Origin: an uncultured Frankiales bacterium
GTDB lineage: Bacteria; Actinomycetota; Actinomycetes; Mycobacteriales; SCTD01
DNA: 17,760 nt
NCBI GenBank assembly: GCA_946479905.1
Contig: CAMLIA010000075.1
Coordinates: forward strand, 1-17,760
Direction: 5' to 3'
The notes below the pieces were generated by a model. It was not told the DNA's origin, made no database searches, and saw nothing but the letters and a program-made list of their open reading frames with translations. Shown in pieces: positions 1 through 7,934 of this stretch. Positions within the stretch are counted from its first letter, which is position 1, and each line of letters begins with the position of its first letter. Position numbers and translations under genes: made by a program.

Positions 1-593
1 ACGCGGTGCGTGATGGTCGCGCCGACCTGGCTCTTGATGTCGTCGCCGACGATCGGGACGCCCGCGGCCTCGAACTTCGCGGCCCACTCCGGCGTACCGG
101 CGATGAAGACCGGCAGCGCGTTGACGAAGGCGACCTTCGCGTCGATGGCGCACTGCGCGTAGAACTTCGCGGCGTCCTCCGACCCGACGGGCAGGTAGCA
201 GACGAGCACGTCGGCGCGGGAGTCCTTGAGCGCCTGCACGACGTCGACCGGCTGCTCGTCGGACTCGTCGATGGTGAGGCGGTAGTACTTGCCCAGGCCG
301 TCGAGGGTGGGGCCGCGCTGGACGGTGATGTCCATCGGGGGCACGTCGGCGATCTTGATGGTGTTGTTCTCGGAGGCGAAGATCGCCTCGGAGAGGTCGC
401 GGCCGACCTTCTTGGCGTCCACGTCGAACGCGGCGACGAACTCGATGTCGCGGACGTGGTAGTCGCCGAGCTGGACGTGCATCAGGCCGGGGACGCGGCC
501 CGCGGGGTCGGCGTCGCGGTAGTACTCGACGCCCTGGACGAGCGACGCGGCGCAGTTGCCGACGCCGACGATGGCTACTCGGACGGAACCCAT
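1..593 (-). CDS. ino1: myo-inositol-1-phosphate synthase, N-terminal part (runs off left edge)
   Basis: Ino1 converts D-glucose 6-phosphate to 1L-myo-inositol 1-phosphate using bound NAD+. In actinobacteria the product feeds phosphatidylinositol and mycothiol. Seen here are the first 197 codons of a protein usually of about 360 residues. The N-terminus ([18 protein letters not shown]) is the Rossmann nucleotide-binding turn typical of the archaeal/actinobacterial Ino1 type, followed by FASENNT, a CYLPVGSE segment, [11 protein letters not shown] and [15 protein letters not shown], all characteristic of the family. The ATG at 593 is preceded by AAGGAG with a 9-nt spacer. The gene lies 33 nt downstream of padR on the same strand, so the two are probably cotranscribed; this padR-ino1 pairing is conserved in actinobacteria. 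The C-terminal catalytic half is outside the window. Confidence 0.96.
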   Translation of the reverse strand, partial: MGSVRVAIVGVGNCAASLVQGVEYYRDADPAGRVPGLMHVQLGDYHVRDIEFVAAFDVDAKKVGRDLSEAIFASENNTIKIADVPPMDITVQRGPTLDGLGKYYRLTIDESDEQPVDVVQALKDSRADVLVCYLPVGSEDAAKFYAQCAIDAKVAFVNALPVFIAGTPEWAAKFEAAGVPIVGDDIKSQVGATITHR

Positions 594-626
594 GACGGGC
601 GTCTCCTTCGGTTTCTTGAGAGGGGG

Positions 627-1187
627 CTAGTGGGAGCGGGGCTGGTGGTTGCGGCGCTCGGTCTCGATGAGCTCCGACAACCAGCGGACCTCGCGGTCGA
701 CCGACTCCAGGCCGTGCTCCTGGAGCTGCAGGGTGTAGCTGTCGAGCCGCTCGCGGGTGCGGGCGAGGGAGCTGCGGACTCCCTCACGGCGCTCCTCGAG
801 CCGGGCACGACGTCCTTCGAGGATCCGCACGCGGACCTCGGGGTCGGTCTTCGCGAAGAACGCGAAGTGCACGCCGAACTGCTCGTCCTCCCAGGAGGAC
901 GGCCCCGCCTCGGCGAGGAGCTCGGTGAAGCGCTCCTTGCCCTCGGCGGTGAGCTTGTAGACGACCTTGCCGCGCTTGCCGGTCAGCGGCGGGGCGCCGG
1001 CCACGACCTCGGCGTCGCCCTCGTCCTCCGCGATCCAGCCGGCGTCCTTCATCCGGCGGAGCGTGGGGTAGAGCGAGCCGTAGGAGAACGCCCGGAAGCT
1101 CCCGAGGGTCGCCTTCAGGCGCTGGCGCAGCTCGTAGCCGTGGAGCGGGCTCTCGTGCAGCAGACCGAGGACGGCGAGCTCGAGCAC
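627..1187 (-). CDS. PadR family transcriptional regulator
   Basis: A 186-residue protein with the PadR winged-helix domain at residues 1-85 (MLELAVLGLLHESPLHGYEL, then FSYGSLYPTLRRM as recognition helix, then a wing with GKRGKVVYKLTAEGKE) and a charged helical C-terminal domain (about 95-180), as in full-length PadR/Vir-type dimers. The start is GTG, supported by AGGAGG at 1194-1199 with a 6-nt spacer. It is the first gene of a leftward operon with ino1, matching the Mycobacterium arrangement. A perfect inverted repeat embracing its likely -10 box suggests autorepression, possibly with control of ino1. The effector ligand cannot be told from sequence. Family assignment is firm; targets are inferred. 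Confidence 0.95.
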   Translation of the reverse strand: MLELAVLGLLHESPLHGYELRQRLKATLGSFRAFSYGSLYPTLRRMKDAGWIAEDEGDAEVVAGAPPLTGKRGKVVYKLTAEGKERFTELLAEAGPSSWEDEQFGVHFAFFAKTDPEVRVRILEGRRARLEERREGVRSSLARTRERLDSYTLQLQEHGLESVDREVRWLSELIETERRNHQPRSH

Positions 1188-1221
1188 GGCGTACCTCCTG
1201 ACTGCTTGGTGGGGTGTCTTC

Positions 1222-1266
1222 CGATGTATCTGGTGACTATATCGCGCCGATACATCGCGGTGTCAG
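1222..1266 (-). promoter_or_regulatory. padR-ino1 promoter with embedded inverted-repeat operator
   Basis: A perfect 9-bp inverted repeat (CGATGTATC at 1222-1230, GATACATCG at 1249-1257, 18 nt between) lies 35 nt upstream of the padR start. On the minus strand a good -10 box TATAGT (1236-1241) sits between the arms, and CTGACA (1261-1266), one mismatch from TTGACA, lies 19 nt further upstream. The arms would therefore cover the -35/-10 spacer and the transcription start. ATGT/ACAT half-sites are typical of PadR operators. The repeat is seen directly; binding by this PadR is inferred. The same site is about 150 nt upstream of the divergent monooxygenase gene and might also affect it. Confidence 0.6.
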
Positions 1267-1405
1267 GACAGACCGTACGTCATGGAGGCCTCGCGGTGCA
1301 AACACCCGCCGCTGTCGGCCGAGTCCCGCTCAGCGGGATGCCCTCGCTGGCGTACGGCCCGGGCGCGGCGCACCATGACTGGAACCCGTTCTAGGAGGAG
1401 CTGCC

Positions 1406-2590
1406 GTGCCCACGTCTGTGATCGCCGCCATCGAGGAGCGCGCGGAGGAGATCGCCGCGTTCGGACCGGCCAACGAGGCGGAGGGCAAGCTCACCGACGG
1501 TGCGGTGAAGGTGCTCCGCGACATCGGCATCATGCGGATGCTGGCGCCGAAGGCCTACGGCGGCTACGAGTCGCACCCGGTCGAGTGGGCCGAGGCGGTC
1601 ATGCGGCTCGGCAGCCTCGACGGCTCCACCGGCTGGCTCGGCGGCATCGTCGGCGTGCACCCGTGGGAGGTCGCGATGGCGGACCCGAAGGTGCAGGAGG
1701 AGATCTGGGGCGCCGACGACAGCGTCTGGGTCGGGTCGCCGTACGCGCCGATGGGCGTCCTCAAGCCGGCCGACGGCGGGTACGAGTTCTCCGGGCACTG
1801 GCAGTTCTCCAGCGGCACCGACCACTGCGACTGGCTGTTCCTGGGCGCGCTGCTCGGTGACGAGACCGGCGCGCCGATCATGCCGCCGCGGATGGTGCAC
1901 GTGCTCATCCCGCGCAGCGACTACGAGATCGTGCAGGACTCCTGGGACGTGGTGGGCCTGAAGGGCACCGGGTCCAAGGACATCAAGGTGAAGGGCGCCT
2001 TCGTCCCGGACTACCGGGTGCTGAGCTACGACAAGCTCGCGGACGGCTCGCTCGCCAAGGAGATGGGGCTGGAGAACCCGCTCTACTCGGTGCCCTTCTC
2101 CGGCATCTTCCCGCTCGGCATCACGTCGGCGGTCATCGGCATCGCCGAGGGCGCGCTCGCCCACCACCTCGCCTACCAGCGGACCCGGGTGCAGATCACC
2201 GGCACCAAGGTCAAGGACGACCCGTACGTCATGACCGTCATCGGTGAGGCCTCGGCCGAGATCCACGCGGCGCGGGTCGTGCTGCTCGACAACGTCAACC
2301 GGTTGTACGACGGGGTGGCCGCAGGTCGGGTCTACACCTTCGCCGAGCGCGCGGACTCGCGGCGCAACCAGGTGTCCGCGGCCTGGCGCGCGGTCCGGGC
2401 CGTCGACGAGATCGTGGCCCGCTCCGGGGGCAACGGGCTGCGGATGGACCACCCGCTGCAGCGCTTCTGGCGCGACGCCCACATGGGCCTGGCGCACGCC
2501 ATCCACGTGCCCGGCTCGGTGAACCACGTGTCGGCGCTCGGCCAGGTGGGCCTCGAGCCCCCGCCCGGCCCGATGCGCGCGATGATCTGA
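1406..2590 (+). CDS. HsaA-like group D flavin-dependent monooxygenase (acyl-CoA dehydrogenase fold)
   Basis: A 394-residue protein, the same length as HsaA, the oxygenase that hydroxylates 3-HSA during actinobacterial steroid degradation using reduced flavin from the partner reductase HsaB. Family signatures are GSTGWLGGIVGVHPWE (73-88), the YAPMG segment (113-117), FSSGTDH (134-140), VGLKGTGS (183-190) and QRFWRDAHM (352-360). The start GTG has AGGAGGAG at 1393-1400. It is divergent from padR and followed after 36 nt by the DUF5318 gene. No hsaB-like reductase or other ring-cleavage gene is in the window, so the substrate is unknown: a steroid-like phenol, another aromatic compound, or a sulfur/nitrogen substrate are all possible in this superfamily. 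It is not part of the conserved block around it and may be an insertion. Confidence 0.88.
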   Translation: MPTSVIAAIEERAEEIAAFGPANEAEGKLTDGAVKVLRDIGIMRMLAPKAYGGYESHPVEWAEAVMRLGSLDGSTGWLGGIVGVHPWEVAMADPKVQEEIWGADDSVWVGSPYAPMGVLKPADGGYEFSGHWQFSSGTDHCDWLFLGALLGDETGAPIMPPRMVHVLIPRSDYEIVQDSWDVVGLKGTGSKDIKVKGAFVPDYRVLSYDKLADGSLAKEMGLENPLYSVPFSGIFPLGITSAVIGIAEGALAHHLAYQRTRVQITGTKVKDDPYVMTVIGEASAEIHAARVVLLDNVNRLYDGVAAGRVYTFAERADSRRNQVSAAWRAVRAVDEIVARSGGNGLRMDHPLQRFWRDAHMGLAHAIHVPGSVNHVSALGQVGLEPPPGPMRAMI

Positions 2591-2612
2591 CCCCTCGCGC
2601 GGAGGTTGCGCT

Positions 2613-2618
2613 TAGGGT
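2613..2618 (+). promoter_or_regulatory. -10 box (TAGGGT) of the DUF5318 gene, probably leaderless
   Basis: TAGGGT fits the actinobacterial TANNNT -10 consensus and ends 8 nt before the ATG at 2627, which would place the transcription start at or next to the start codon. The only SD-like sequence, GGAGG at 2621-2625, is 1 nt from the ATG and so too close to work, which favours a leaderless message. No clear -35 box is visible. Confidence 0.45.
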
Positions 2619-2626
2619 CGGGAGGC

Positions 2627-3025
2627 ATGAAGCGGCGCGACGTGGTCGACCACGCGCTGTCGCGCCGCGCGGTGCTGAGCGACCTGTACGCGGGACGGGT
2701 CAGCGCGATGGAGGTGTGCGACGCGTCGCCGTACCTGAAGTCCGCGGCGAAGCGGCTGGGCGTCCAGACCGAGCGCACCTGCCCCGTCTGCCGCAAGGCC
2801 GCGCTGCACGAGGTGATGTGGGTCTACGGCGACGCGATCGGCGACGCCGACGGCACCTCCCGGACGCTGGCCGAGGTGAAGCGGCTCGCGACCGAGCGAC
2901 CCGACTTCGCGGTGTACGAGGTGGAGGTCTGCCAGGGGTGTGACTGGAACCACCTCGTCCGGACCTGGCGCACGGGGACCCCCGGCACGCCCGTCGCGCG
3001 CCGCTCCCGGAGGCGTGAGGCTTGA
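2627..3025 (+). CDS. DUF5318 family zinc-ribbon protein
   Basis: A 132-residue protein with the conserved N-terminus of this actinobacterial family (VVDHALSRRAVL, then the VCDASPYLKSAAK segment at 30-42) and a split zinc ribbon, CPVC at 52-55 and CQGC at 102-105, followed by WNHLVR (108-112 region). The C-terminus is basic. The ATG at 2627 is chosen over an upstream TTG at 2606 because the family begins at this point. The position directly before ponA matches the conserved neighbourhood in Mycobacterium and Streptomyces, which hints at a link to cell-wall synthesis. The molecular function is not known. Confidence 0.85.
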   Translation: MKRRDVVDHALSRRAVLSDLYAGRVSAMEVCDASPYLKSAAKRLGVQTERTCPVCRKAALHEVMWVYGDAIGDADGTSRTLAEVKRLATERPDFAVYEVEVCQGCDWNHLVRTWRTGTPGTPVARRSRRREA

Positions 3026-3060
3026 ACCACCCTGAGAGCGGGGCATGGATCTCTGACCGC

Positions 3061-3071
3061 TAGGGCAGAGT
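3061..3071 (+). promoter_or_regulatory. candidate -10 region of ponA (TAGGGC / CAGAGT)
   Basis: Two overlapping -10-like hexamers, TAGGGC (3061-3066) and CAGAGT (3066-3071), precede the ponA GTG at 3078. The second ends exactly 6 nt before the start codon, the spacing expected for a leaderless message. Neither is a perfect TANNNT box and no -35 is evident. The only SD-like bases are GGAG at 3072-3075, only 2 nt from the start codon. Confidence 0.35.
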
Positions 3072-3077
3072 GGAGCA

Positions 3078-5150
3078 GTGATCACCTGGTTCCGTCAGCT
3101 GTCCTGGCCGAAGCGCCTGCTCGCCCTCGCCGGAGGCGGCTTCGTCACCGTGGTGGTGCTGCTCGTCCTCGGCTACCTGCTCACGAGCGTCCCCTCGCCG
3201 AACCGGATCGCGACCGACCAGTCGACCCAGATCGCCTACATCAGCGGCAGCCCCATCGGGACGCTCGGCAAGAACCGGCGGATCGTGCCCCTGAAGGACG
3301 TCAGCAAGGACGCCCAGCACGCGGTCCTCGCCGCCGAGGACCGCGACTTCTACACCGAGCCCGGCATCAGCGTGAAGGGCATCGGGCGCGCGCTGTTCAA
3401 GAACGTCCGCGCCGGCGGCGTCCAGCAGGGCGGGTCCACGATCACCCAGCAGTACGCGAAGAACGCGTTCCTCACGCAGGACCGGACCTTCAGCCGCAAG
3501 ATCAAGGAGGTCTTCATCGCGGTCAAGATGAGCCAGACCGTGAGCAAGGACCAGATCCTCGAGGACTACCTGAACACCATCTACTTCGGCCGCGGCGCCT
3601 ACGGCATCGAGGCCGCGGCGCAGACCTACTTCCGCACCTCCGCCCACGACCTGACCGCGGCCCAGGCGGCCGTGCTGGCGAGCAGCATCCGCTCGCCTGC
3701 CGCGTACGACCCGCAGCGCCACCCGGAGCGGGCGAAGGAGCGCTGGAGGTTCGTCCTCGACGGCATGGTGAAGAAGCGCTGGCTCTCCGAGGCCGACCGG
3801 CCCAAGGCCTATCCCCCGGTGTGGCCGCGGTCGACCGACGCGGCCTTCCCCGGCACCCTCGACTACGTCAAGGCGCAGGTCATCGCCGACCTCGGCAAGC
3901 ACGGCTTCGACGAGAGCGTCATCGAGAGCGGCGGGCTGTTCGTCAAGACGACCCTCGACAAGAAGGCCGAGGACGCCGCGCGGCAGGCGGAGAAGGACTA
4001 CGTCGAGGCCAACGCCAAGGGCGAGAAGAACCCGCCGGTGTCGGCGCTGGTGTCGATCGAGCCGCGCACCGGTCGCGTCGTCGCGTACTACGGCGGCACC
4101 GGCGGTGGCTTCGACTACGCGAGCGACGGCCGGGTCCTGCCGGGGTCCTCGATGAAGCCCTACGTCCTCGCGACGGCGCTGTCCGAGGGCAAGAGCCTCA
4201 AGACCCAGTACGACGGGTCGTCACCGCAGACGGTGTGCGGCCAGGTCGTGCACAACGACGAGGGCGACCCCGCGTTCGGCAGCATCGACCTCGCCACCGG
4301 CCTGCAGTACTCCGTGAACACGGTCTACCTGCGACTGGCCTGCGACGTCGGACCGAAGAAGGTGCGCGAGCTCGCGCAGAAGGCGGGGCTGGCCGCCGAC
4401 CCGCTCGACGGCGAGGGCTCGGTCAGCGCCCAGATCGCGCTGGGCTCGGGCGGCTACGGCGTCCGGCCCATCGACCAGGCCGACGGGTACGCGACGTTCG
4501 CCGCGCAGGGCGTGCAGGCCGACCCGTACTTCGTCGAGGCGGTCTACCGCGTCAAGAACGGCAAGCCGGACCTGAAGCACCCGATCTACCAGCACAAGCA
4601 GAAGCGCACGACGGCGTTCTCGCAGGACGTCGCCGCCGACGCCACCGCCGCCATGGTCAAGGTCGTGCAGGGCGGCACCGGGACGAACGCCCAGCTGTCC
4701 GGCCGGCCCACCGCCGGCAAGACCGGCACCACCACCAACAACACGAACGCCTGGTTCTGCGGGTTCACGCCCCAGCTGGCCACGGTGGTCTGGATCGGGA
4801 ACGCGCACGGCGGCACCGTCACCCTCGGCGGCAAGAAGGGCATCTACGGCGGCACCGTCCCGGCGAAGATCTTCAAGCAGTACATGGACGCCGCGCTGCA
4901 GGGCGAGCCCGTCAAGCAGTTCCCGAAGGCCGCCAACACCGGCACGGTGAGCACCCCGACCGGTCCGCCGCGGACCGCGACGCCGACCGCGACCGCCACC
5001 CCGTCGGTGCTCCCGACCAAGGTGACGCCGCCGCCCGTGTCGCCCACCGGCGTCCCGACGCTGGTCCCGACCTCGCCGCCCGCGGAGACGCCGAAGAACA
5101 GCCCCCCGCCGCCGCCCTCGCCATCCGCGTCGCCGGCAGCTTCTCCGTAG
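3078..5150 (+). CDS. ponA: class A penicillin-binding protein (bifunctional transglycosylase/transpeptidase)
   Basis: A 690-residue type II membrane protein that polymerises lipid II into glycan strands and cross-links the stem peptides outside the membrane. There is a short cytoplasmic tail, one transmembrane segment at about 13-36, and a GT51 transglycosylase domain with AAEDRDFY (catalytic Glu87) and GGSTITQQ (118-125). The transpeptidase domain has SSMK (nucleophile Ser357, Lys360), SVN (412-414) and KTGT (548-551). The last 65 or so residues are a Pro/Thr/Ser-rich tail, as in mycobacterial PonA1. All catalytic motifs are intact. The start is GTG. It sits between the DUF5318 and GT87 genes, as in the conserved actinobacterial order. 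Confidence 0.96.
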   Translation: MITWFRQLSWPKRLLALAGGGFVTVVVLLVLGYLLTSVPSPNRIATDQSTQIAYISGSPIGTLGKNRRIVPLKDVSKDAQHAVLAAEDRDFYTEPGISVKGIGRALFKNVRAGGVQQGGSTITQQYAKNAFLTQDRTFSRKIKEVFIAVKMSQTVSKDQILEDYLNTIYFGRGAYGIEAAAQTYFRTSAHDLTAAQAAVLASSIRSPAAYDPQRHPERAKERWRFVLDGMVKKRWLSEADRPKAYPPVWPRSTDAAFPGTLDYVKAQVIADLGKHGFDESVIESGGLFVKTTLDKKAEDAARQAEKDYVEANAKGEKNPPVSALVSIEPRTGRVVAYYGGTGGGFDYASDGRVLPGSSMKPYVLATALSEGKSLKTQYDGSSPQTVCGQVVHNDEGDPAFGSIDLATGLQYSVNTVYLRLACDVGPKKVRELAQKAGLAADPLDGEGSVSAQIALGSGGYGVRPIDQADGYATFAAQGVQADPYFVEAVYRVKNGKPDLKHPIYQHKQKRTTAFSQDVAADATAAMVKVVQGGTGTNAQLSGRPTAGKTGTTTNNTNAWFCGFTPQLATVVWIGNAHGGTVTLGGKKGIYGGTVPAKIFKQYMDAALQGEPVKQFPKAANTGTVSTPTGPPRTATPTATATPSVLPTKVTPPPVSPTGVPTLVPTSPPAETPKNSPPPPPSPSASPAASP

Positions 5151-5169
5151 TTCTCCGTCGCCCTGCCCT

Positions 5170-5175
5170 TAGGGT
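5170..5175 (+). promoter_or_regulatory. -10 box (TAGGGT) of the GT87 gene, probably leaderless
   Basis: TAGGGT ends 6 nt before the GTG at 5182 and lies in the 31-nt gap after ponA. There is no SD sequence in the 6 nt between them. The same hexamer precedes the DUF5318 gene. This suggests an independent leaderless transcript for the GT87/PIG-V pair in addition to any read-through from ponA. Confidence 0.45.
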
Positions 5176-5181
5176 GGCGCC

Positions 5182-6852
5182 GTGAGCGCCCCGATCGTGC
5201 TGCCGTCCCGTGACGACCCGGTCGTCGCCGGCGCCGTCGAGGCCATCGGGGGGCCGCCCGGCGCGCACGCGCGGCTCGGCGTACCCCGCTTCTGGACGGT
5301 CCTGCGCGTCCTGCTGGCCCTGACGGCCCTGACGTCGCTGCTCGGGTTCGCGCAGAAGTCGCCCTGCCGCAACGGCAGCAGCTGGCAGCACGAGTACCAG
5401 TACACCCGCGCCTGCTACACCGACGTCGTCGCGCTCTACAGCGCCGAGGGGCTGTCGGACGGGAAGACGCCGTACTACGAGCACCCGGTCGAGTACCCCG
5501 TCGTCATCGGCGGCGTGATGTGGCTGTCGTCCGGCCTGGCCCGCGGTCTCGAGTCGCTGCACCACGACGGCGCCACCTCGCAGGCGCTCGAGCAGCTGCG
5601 GAACGCGGCGACGCCCGAGGCCGCGACCCAGGCCCGCGGCACGGTCGACTACCGCAAGGCGATCGCGCGGGGCCGGCACTTCTACGACGTCACCTGGGCG
5701 CTCATGACCGCCTGCGCGATGGTGGTCGTGATCGCGCTGGCCAAGACGTCGGGGCGGCGACCCTGGGACGCGGCGCTGTTCGCCCTGTCGCCGGCGCTGC
5801 TCGTGCACGCCACCACCAACTGGGACCTCGTCGCGGTCGCGTTCGCGAGCCTGGGGCTGTGGGCATGGGCGCGCAAGCGCCCCGCGCTGGCAGGGCTGCT
5901 GCTGGGACTGGGCACCGCCACGAAGCTCTACCCGGTGCTGTTCCTCATCCCGCTGCTGGGCCTGTGCTTCCGGGCCCGGAAGCTGCGGGCGTGGGGGCTG
6001 GCCGCGGGCATCACCCTGGTCACCGCCGTGGGCCTCACGCTGCCCTTCTACCTCACGGCGCCGTCGTACGCCGAGGTCAACGGCAGTCCCGTCAAGGTGT
6101 CCGTCCCCGACGTGCTGCCGCTGCACTGCCAGATCACGCAGGGCGGGGTGGCGCACCTGACATCCGGCCGCTGCCCGAGCACGGTGCCCAGCGGTGAGAC
6201 CGCGGTGCAGGTGACCAACGCCGTCTACCGGTTCTTCGACCTCAACCAGACCCGCGGGGCGGACTGGGACTCGCTGTACCTGCAGCTGATGGACGCGCGC
6301 GGGTGGACCGACGGCAGCAACTGGTTCACGCGGCTGGTCCACCAGGACGGTCCGGTGCCGAGCGCCCTGAACCTGCTCGTCGCCCTCGCCGTCACCGCCG
6401 TGGCCGTCGCCGTCCTGGCCGTCTGCGTGCTGGCACCGCGCCGCCCCCGGGTGCCGCAGGTGCTGTTCCTCATGCTGGCCGGGTTCCTGCTCGTCAACAA
6501 GGTCGACAGCCCGCAGTACGTGCTGTGGCTGGTGCCCCTCGCGATCCTCGCGCGCCCCCGCTGGCGGCTGTTCCTCGCCTGGCAGGCCACCGAGGTGATG
6601 GTGCTGCTGTCGCGGTTCTTCTTCTTCATCAACAACGACGGCGTCGGGAAGGGCCGCAGCGAGGGCATCGACATGCGGTGGTTCTTCGCGGCCGTGCTGC
6701 TGCGCGACCTGCTGCTGCTGGTCTACGCCGGCTTCGTGCTGCGGGAGATGTGGCGGCCGGAGACCGACGTCGTGCGTGCCGGTGACGAGGCCGACGACCC
6801 GGCCGGTGGCGTGCTCGACCGGGCGCCGGACAGGGCCGCCGCCCGCGCATGA
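5182..6852 (+). CDS. GT87-like integral membrane glycosyltransferase (DUF2029 family)
   Basis: A 556-residue polytopic membrane protein of the GT-C fold, related to polyprenol-phosphate-mannose-dependent mannosyltransferases. After a cytoplasmic N-terminus and a first membrane helix (about 38-56), the first outside loop carries the expected acidic site, CYTDVVALYSAEGL (Asp81) and EYPVVIGG (104-111). Many hydrophobic helices follow, with GTATKLYPVLFLIPL in the middle and a long outer loop (about 295-395) containing two Cys. The donor is probably a polyprenyl-linked sugar; the acceptor (lipomannan-like lipid or another wall glycan) is inferred. The stop overlaps the next gene's start by 4 nt (ATGA), so the two are translationally coupled. 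It corresponds by position to the GT87-type gene after ponA1 in Mycobacterium. Confidence 0.88.
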   Translation: MSAPIVLPSRDDPVVAGAVEAIGGPPGAHARLGVPRFWTVLRVLLALTALTSLLGFAQKSPCRNGSSWQHEYQYTRACYTDVVALYSAEGLSDGKTPYYEHPVEYPVVIGGVMWLSSGLARGLESLHHDGATSQALEQLRNAATPEAATQARGTVDYRKAIARGRHFYDVTWALMTACAMVVVIALAKTSGRRPWDAALFALSPALLVHATTNWDLVAVAFASLGLWAWARKRPALAGLLLGLGTATKLYPVLFLIPLLGLCFRARKLRAWGLAAGITLVTAVGLTLPFYLTAPSYAEVNGSPVKVSVPDVLPLHCQITQGGVAHLTSGRCPSTVPSGETAVQVTNAVYRFFDLNQTRGADWDSLYLQLMDARGWTDGSNWFTRLVHQDGPVPSALNLLVALAVTAVAVAVLAVCVLAPRRPRVPQVLFLMLAGFLLVNKVDSPQYVLWLVPLAILARPRWRLFLAWQATEVMVLLSRFFFFINNDGVGKGRSEGIDMRWFFAAVLLRDLLLLVYAGFVLREMWRPETDVVRAGDEADDPAGGVLDRAPDRAAARA

Positions 6853-7919
6853 CCGCTCTGCGCTCGTGGCTGGCGACCCGGCTCGCGCTGGCCGTGCTGG
6901 TCCTCGCCGGCACCCAGCAGGTCCTCGGCGGCCGCGGCGAGGGCTGGCTCGCCGGGTGGGACAGCTGGGACGTCACGCTGTTCCGCAAGGTCGCGCAGTT
7001 CGGGTACGACGGCTACCCGCAGCACTACCCCGACCGGGACATCGCGGCGTTCTTCCCCGGCTTCCCGATGGTGCTCCGGGTGGTCCACACCGTCGTGCCG
7101 TCCTGGACGGCGGCGGGCCTGCTCGTGTCGTTCGTCGCGGGCGCGGTCGCCGTCGTGTACCTAGCCCGGCTGGCCGAGCTCGAGGGCGTCGACGGCTCCC
7201 TCGCCGTGCTCGCCCTGGTGCTGTCGCCGTACGCGGTGTTCCTGGCCGTCGGCTACAGCGAGGCGCTGTTCCTGGCCTGCGCCCTGCCGGGGTGGTACGC
7301 CGCCCGGCGCGGGCGGTGGGAGGCGGCGTCGCTGCTGGTGGCCGGCGCCTGCCTGGTCAGGGTCAGCGGGCTGTTCCTCGCGGTCGGCCTGCTGGTGCTC
7401 TGGGCGACCACGTCCCGGGAGCGCCGGGCGATCCCCTGGCTGGCCGCGCCGTTCCTGGCGCTGCTCGGCTTCATGGCCTACCTGAAGCACCTGACCGGCG
7501 ACTGGATGGCCTGGCAGCACGCGCAGGCCGACGGCTGGGGCCGGCACCTCACCTCACCGGTGAAGGCGTTGACGAGCACCTGGGACGCCGCGCGGGACGG
7601 CGGCCTGAGCGCGGAGTTCCGCTGGTCCTACTACGCGCAGATCGCTTGCGTGGCAGTCGGTCTCGTGGTCGTGGCCGTCTCGCTCGCGCGCAAGGAGTGG
7701 GGCGAGGCGACCTACGTCGGGCTGTCGGTCGCGGCGCTCGCGACCTCGACCGTGTACCTGTCGATCGAGCGCGCGACGCTGCTGTGGTTCCCGCTGTGGC
7801 TGCTGCTGGCCCGCGCCGCCGCGGCCCGGCCGTGGCTGCAGTGGGGCTACGTCGTGCTGGCCGCGCCGCTGATGGTGACCGGCGTCCTCACCTTCCACGA
7901 CGGCCGCTGGGTCGGCTGA
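6849..7919 (+). CDS. PIG-V-like mannosyltransferase (GT-C membrane enzyme)
   Basis: A 356-residue membrane protein resembling GPI mannosyltransferase 2 (PIG-V) and its bacterial relatives. The first outer loop has GWDSWDVTLFRKVAQFGYDG (Asp38, Asp41) and AFFPGFPMVLR (67-77), the family's catalytic-site signature. SPYAVFLAVGYSEALFL (about 136-152) and a YLKHLTGDWMAWQHAQ segment are also typical. About eight or more hydrophobic segments are visible. The ATG overlaps the stop of the GT87 gene, so both enzymes are likely made together and may act in series on one glycolipid or glycoprotein acceptor, with polyprenol-phosphate-mannose as likely donor (family knowledge). It ends 15 nt before the convergent amidase gene; no terminator fits the gap. 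Confidence 0.85.
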   Translation: MTALRSWLATRLALAVLVLAGTQQVLGGRGEGWLAGWDSWDVTLFRKVAQFGYDGYPQHYPDRDIAAFFPGFPMVLRVVHTVVPSWTAAGLLVSFVAGAVAVVYLARLAELEGVDGSLAVLALVLSPYAVFLAVGYSEALFLACALPGWYAARRGRWEAASLLVAGACLVRVSGLFLAVGLLVLWATTSRERRAIPWLAAPFLALLGFMAYLKHLTGDWMAWQHAQADGWGRHLTSPVKALTSTWDAARDGGLSAEFRWSYYAQIACVAVGLVVVAVSLARKEWGEATYVGLSVAALATSTVYLSIERATLLWFPLWLLLARAAAARPWLQWGYVVLAAPLMVTGVLTFHDGRWVG

Positions 7920-7934
7920 CCCTCGGGCCGCCAT

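Noticed and set aside
6..1394. Long rightward open frame (462 codons) opposite ino1 and padR
   Set aside because: It is an antisense shadow with Asp/Glu/Gly/Val/Arg-rich composition typical of complementary high-GC coding strands; the opposite frames are clear Ino1 and PadR.
4912..6342. Leftward open frame of 476 codons opposite ponA and the GT87 gene
   Set aside because: It is an antisense shadow; both genes on the plus strand have intact family motifs.
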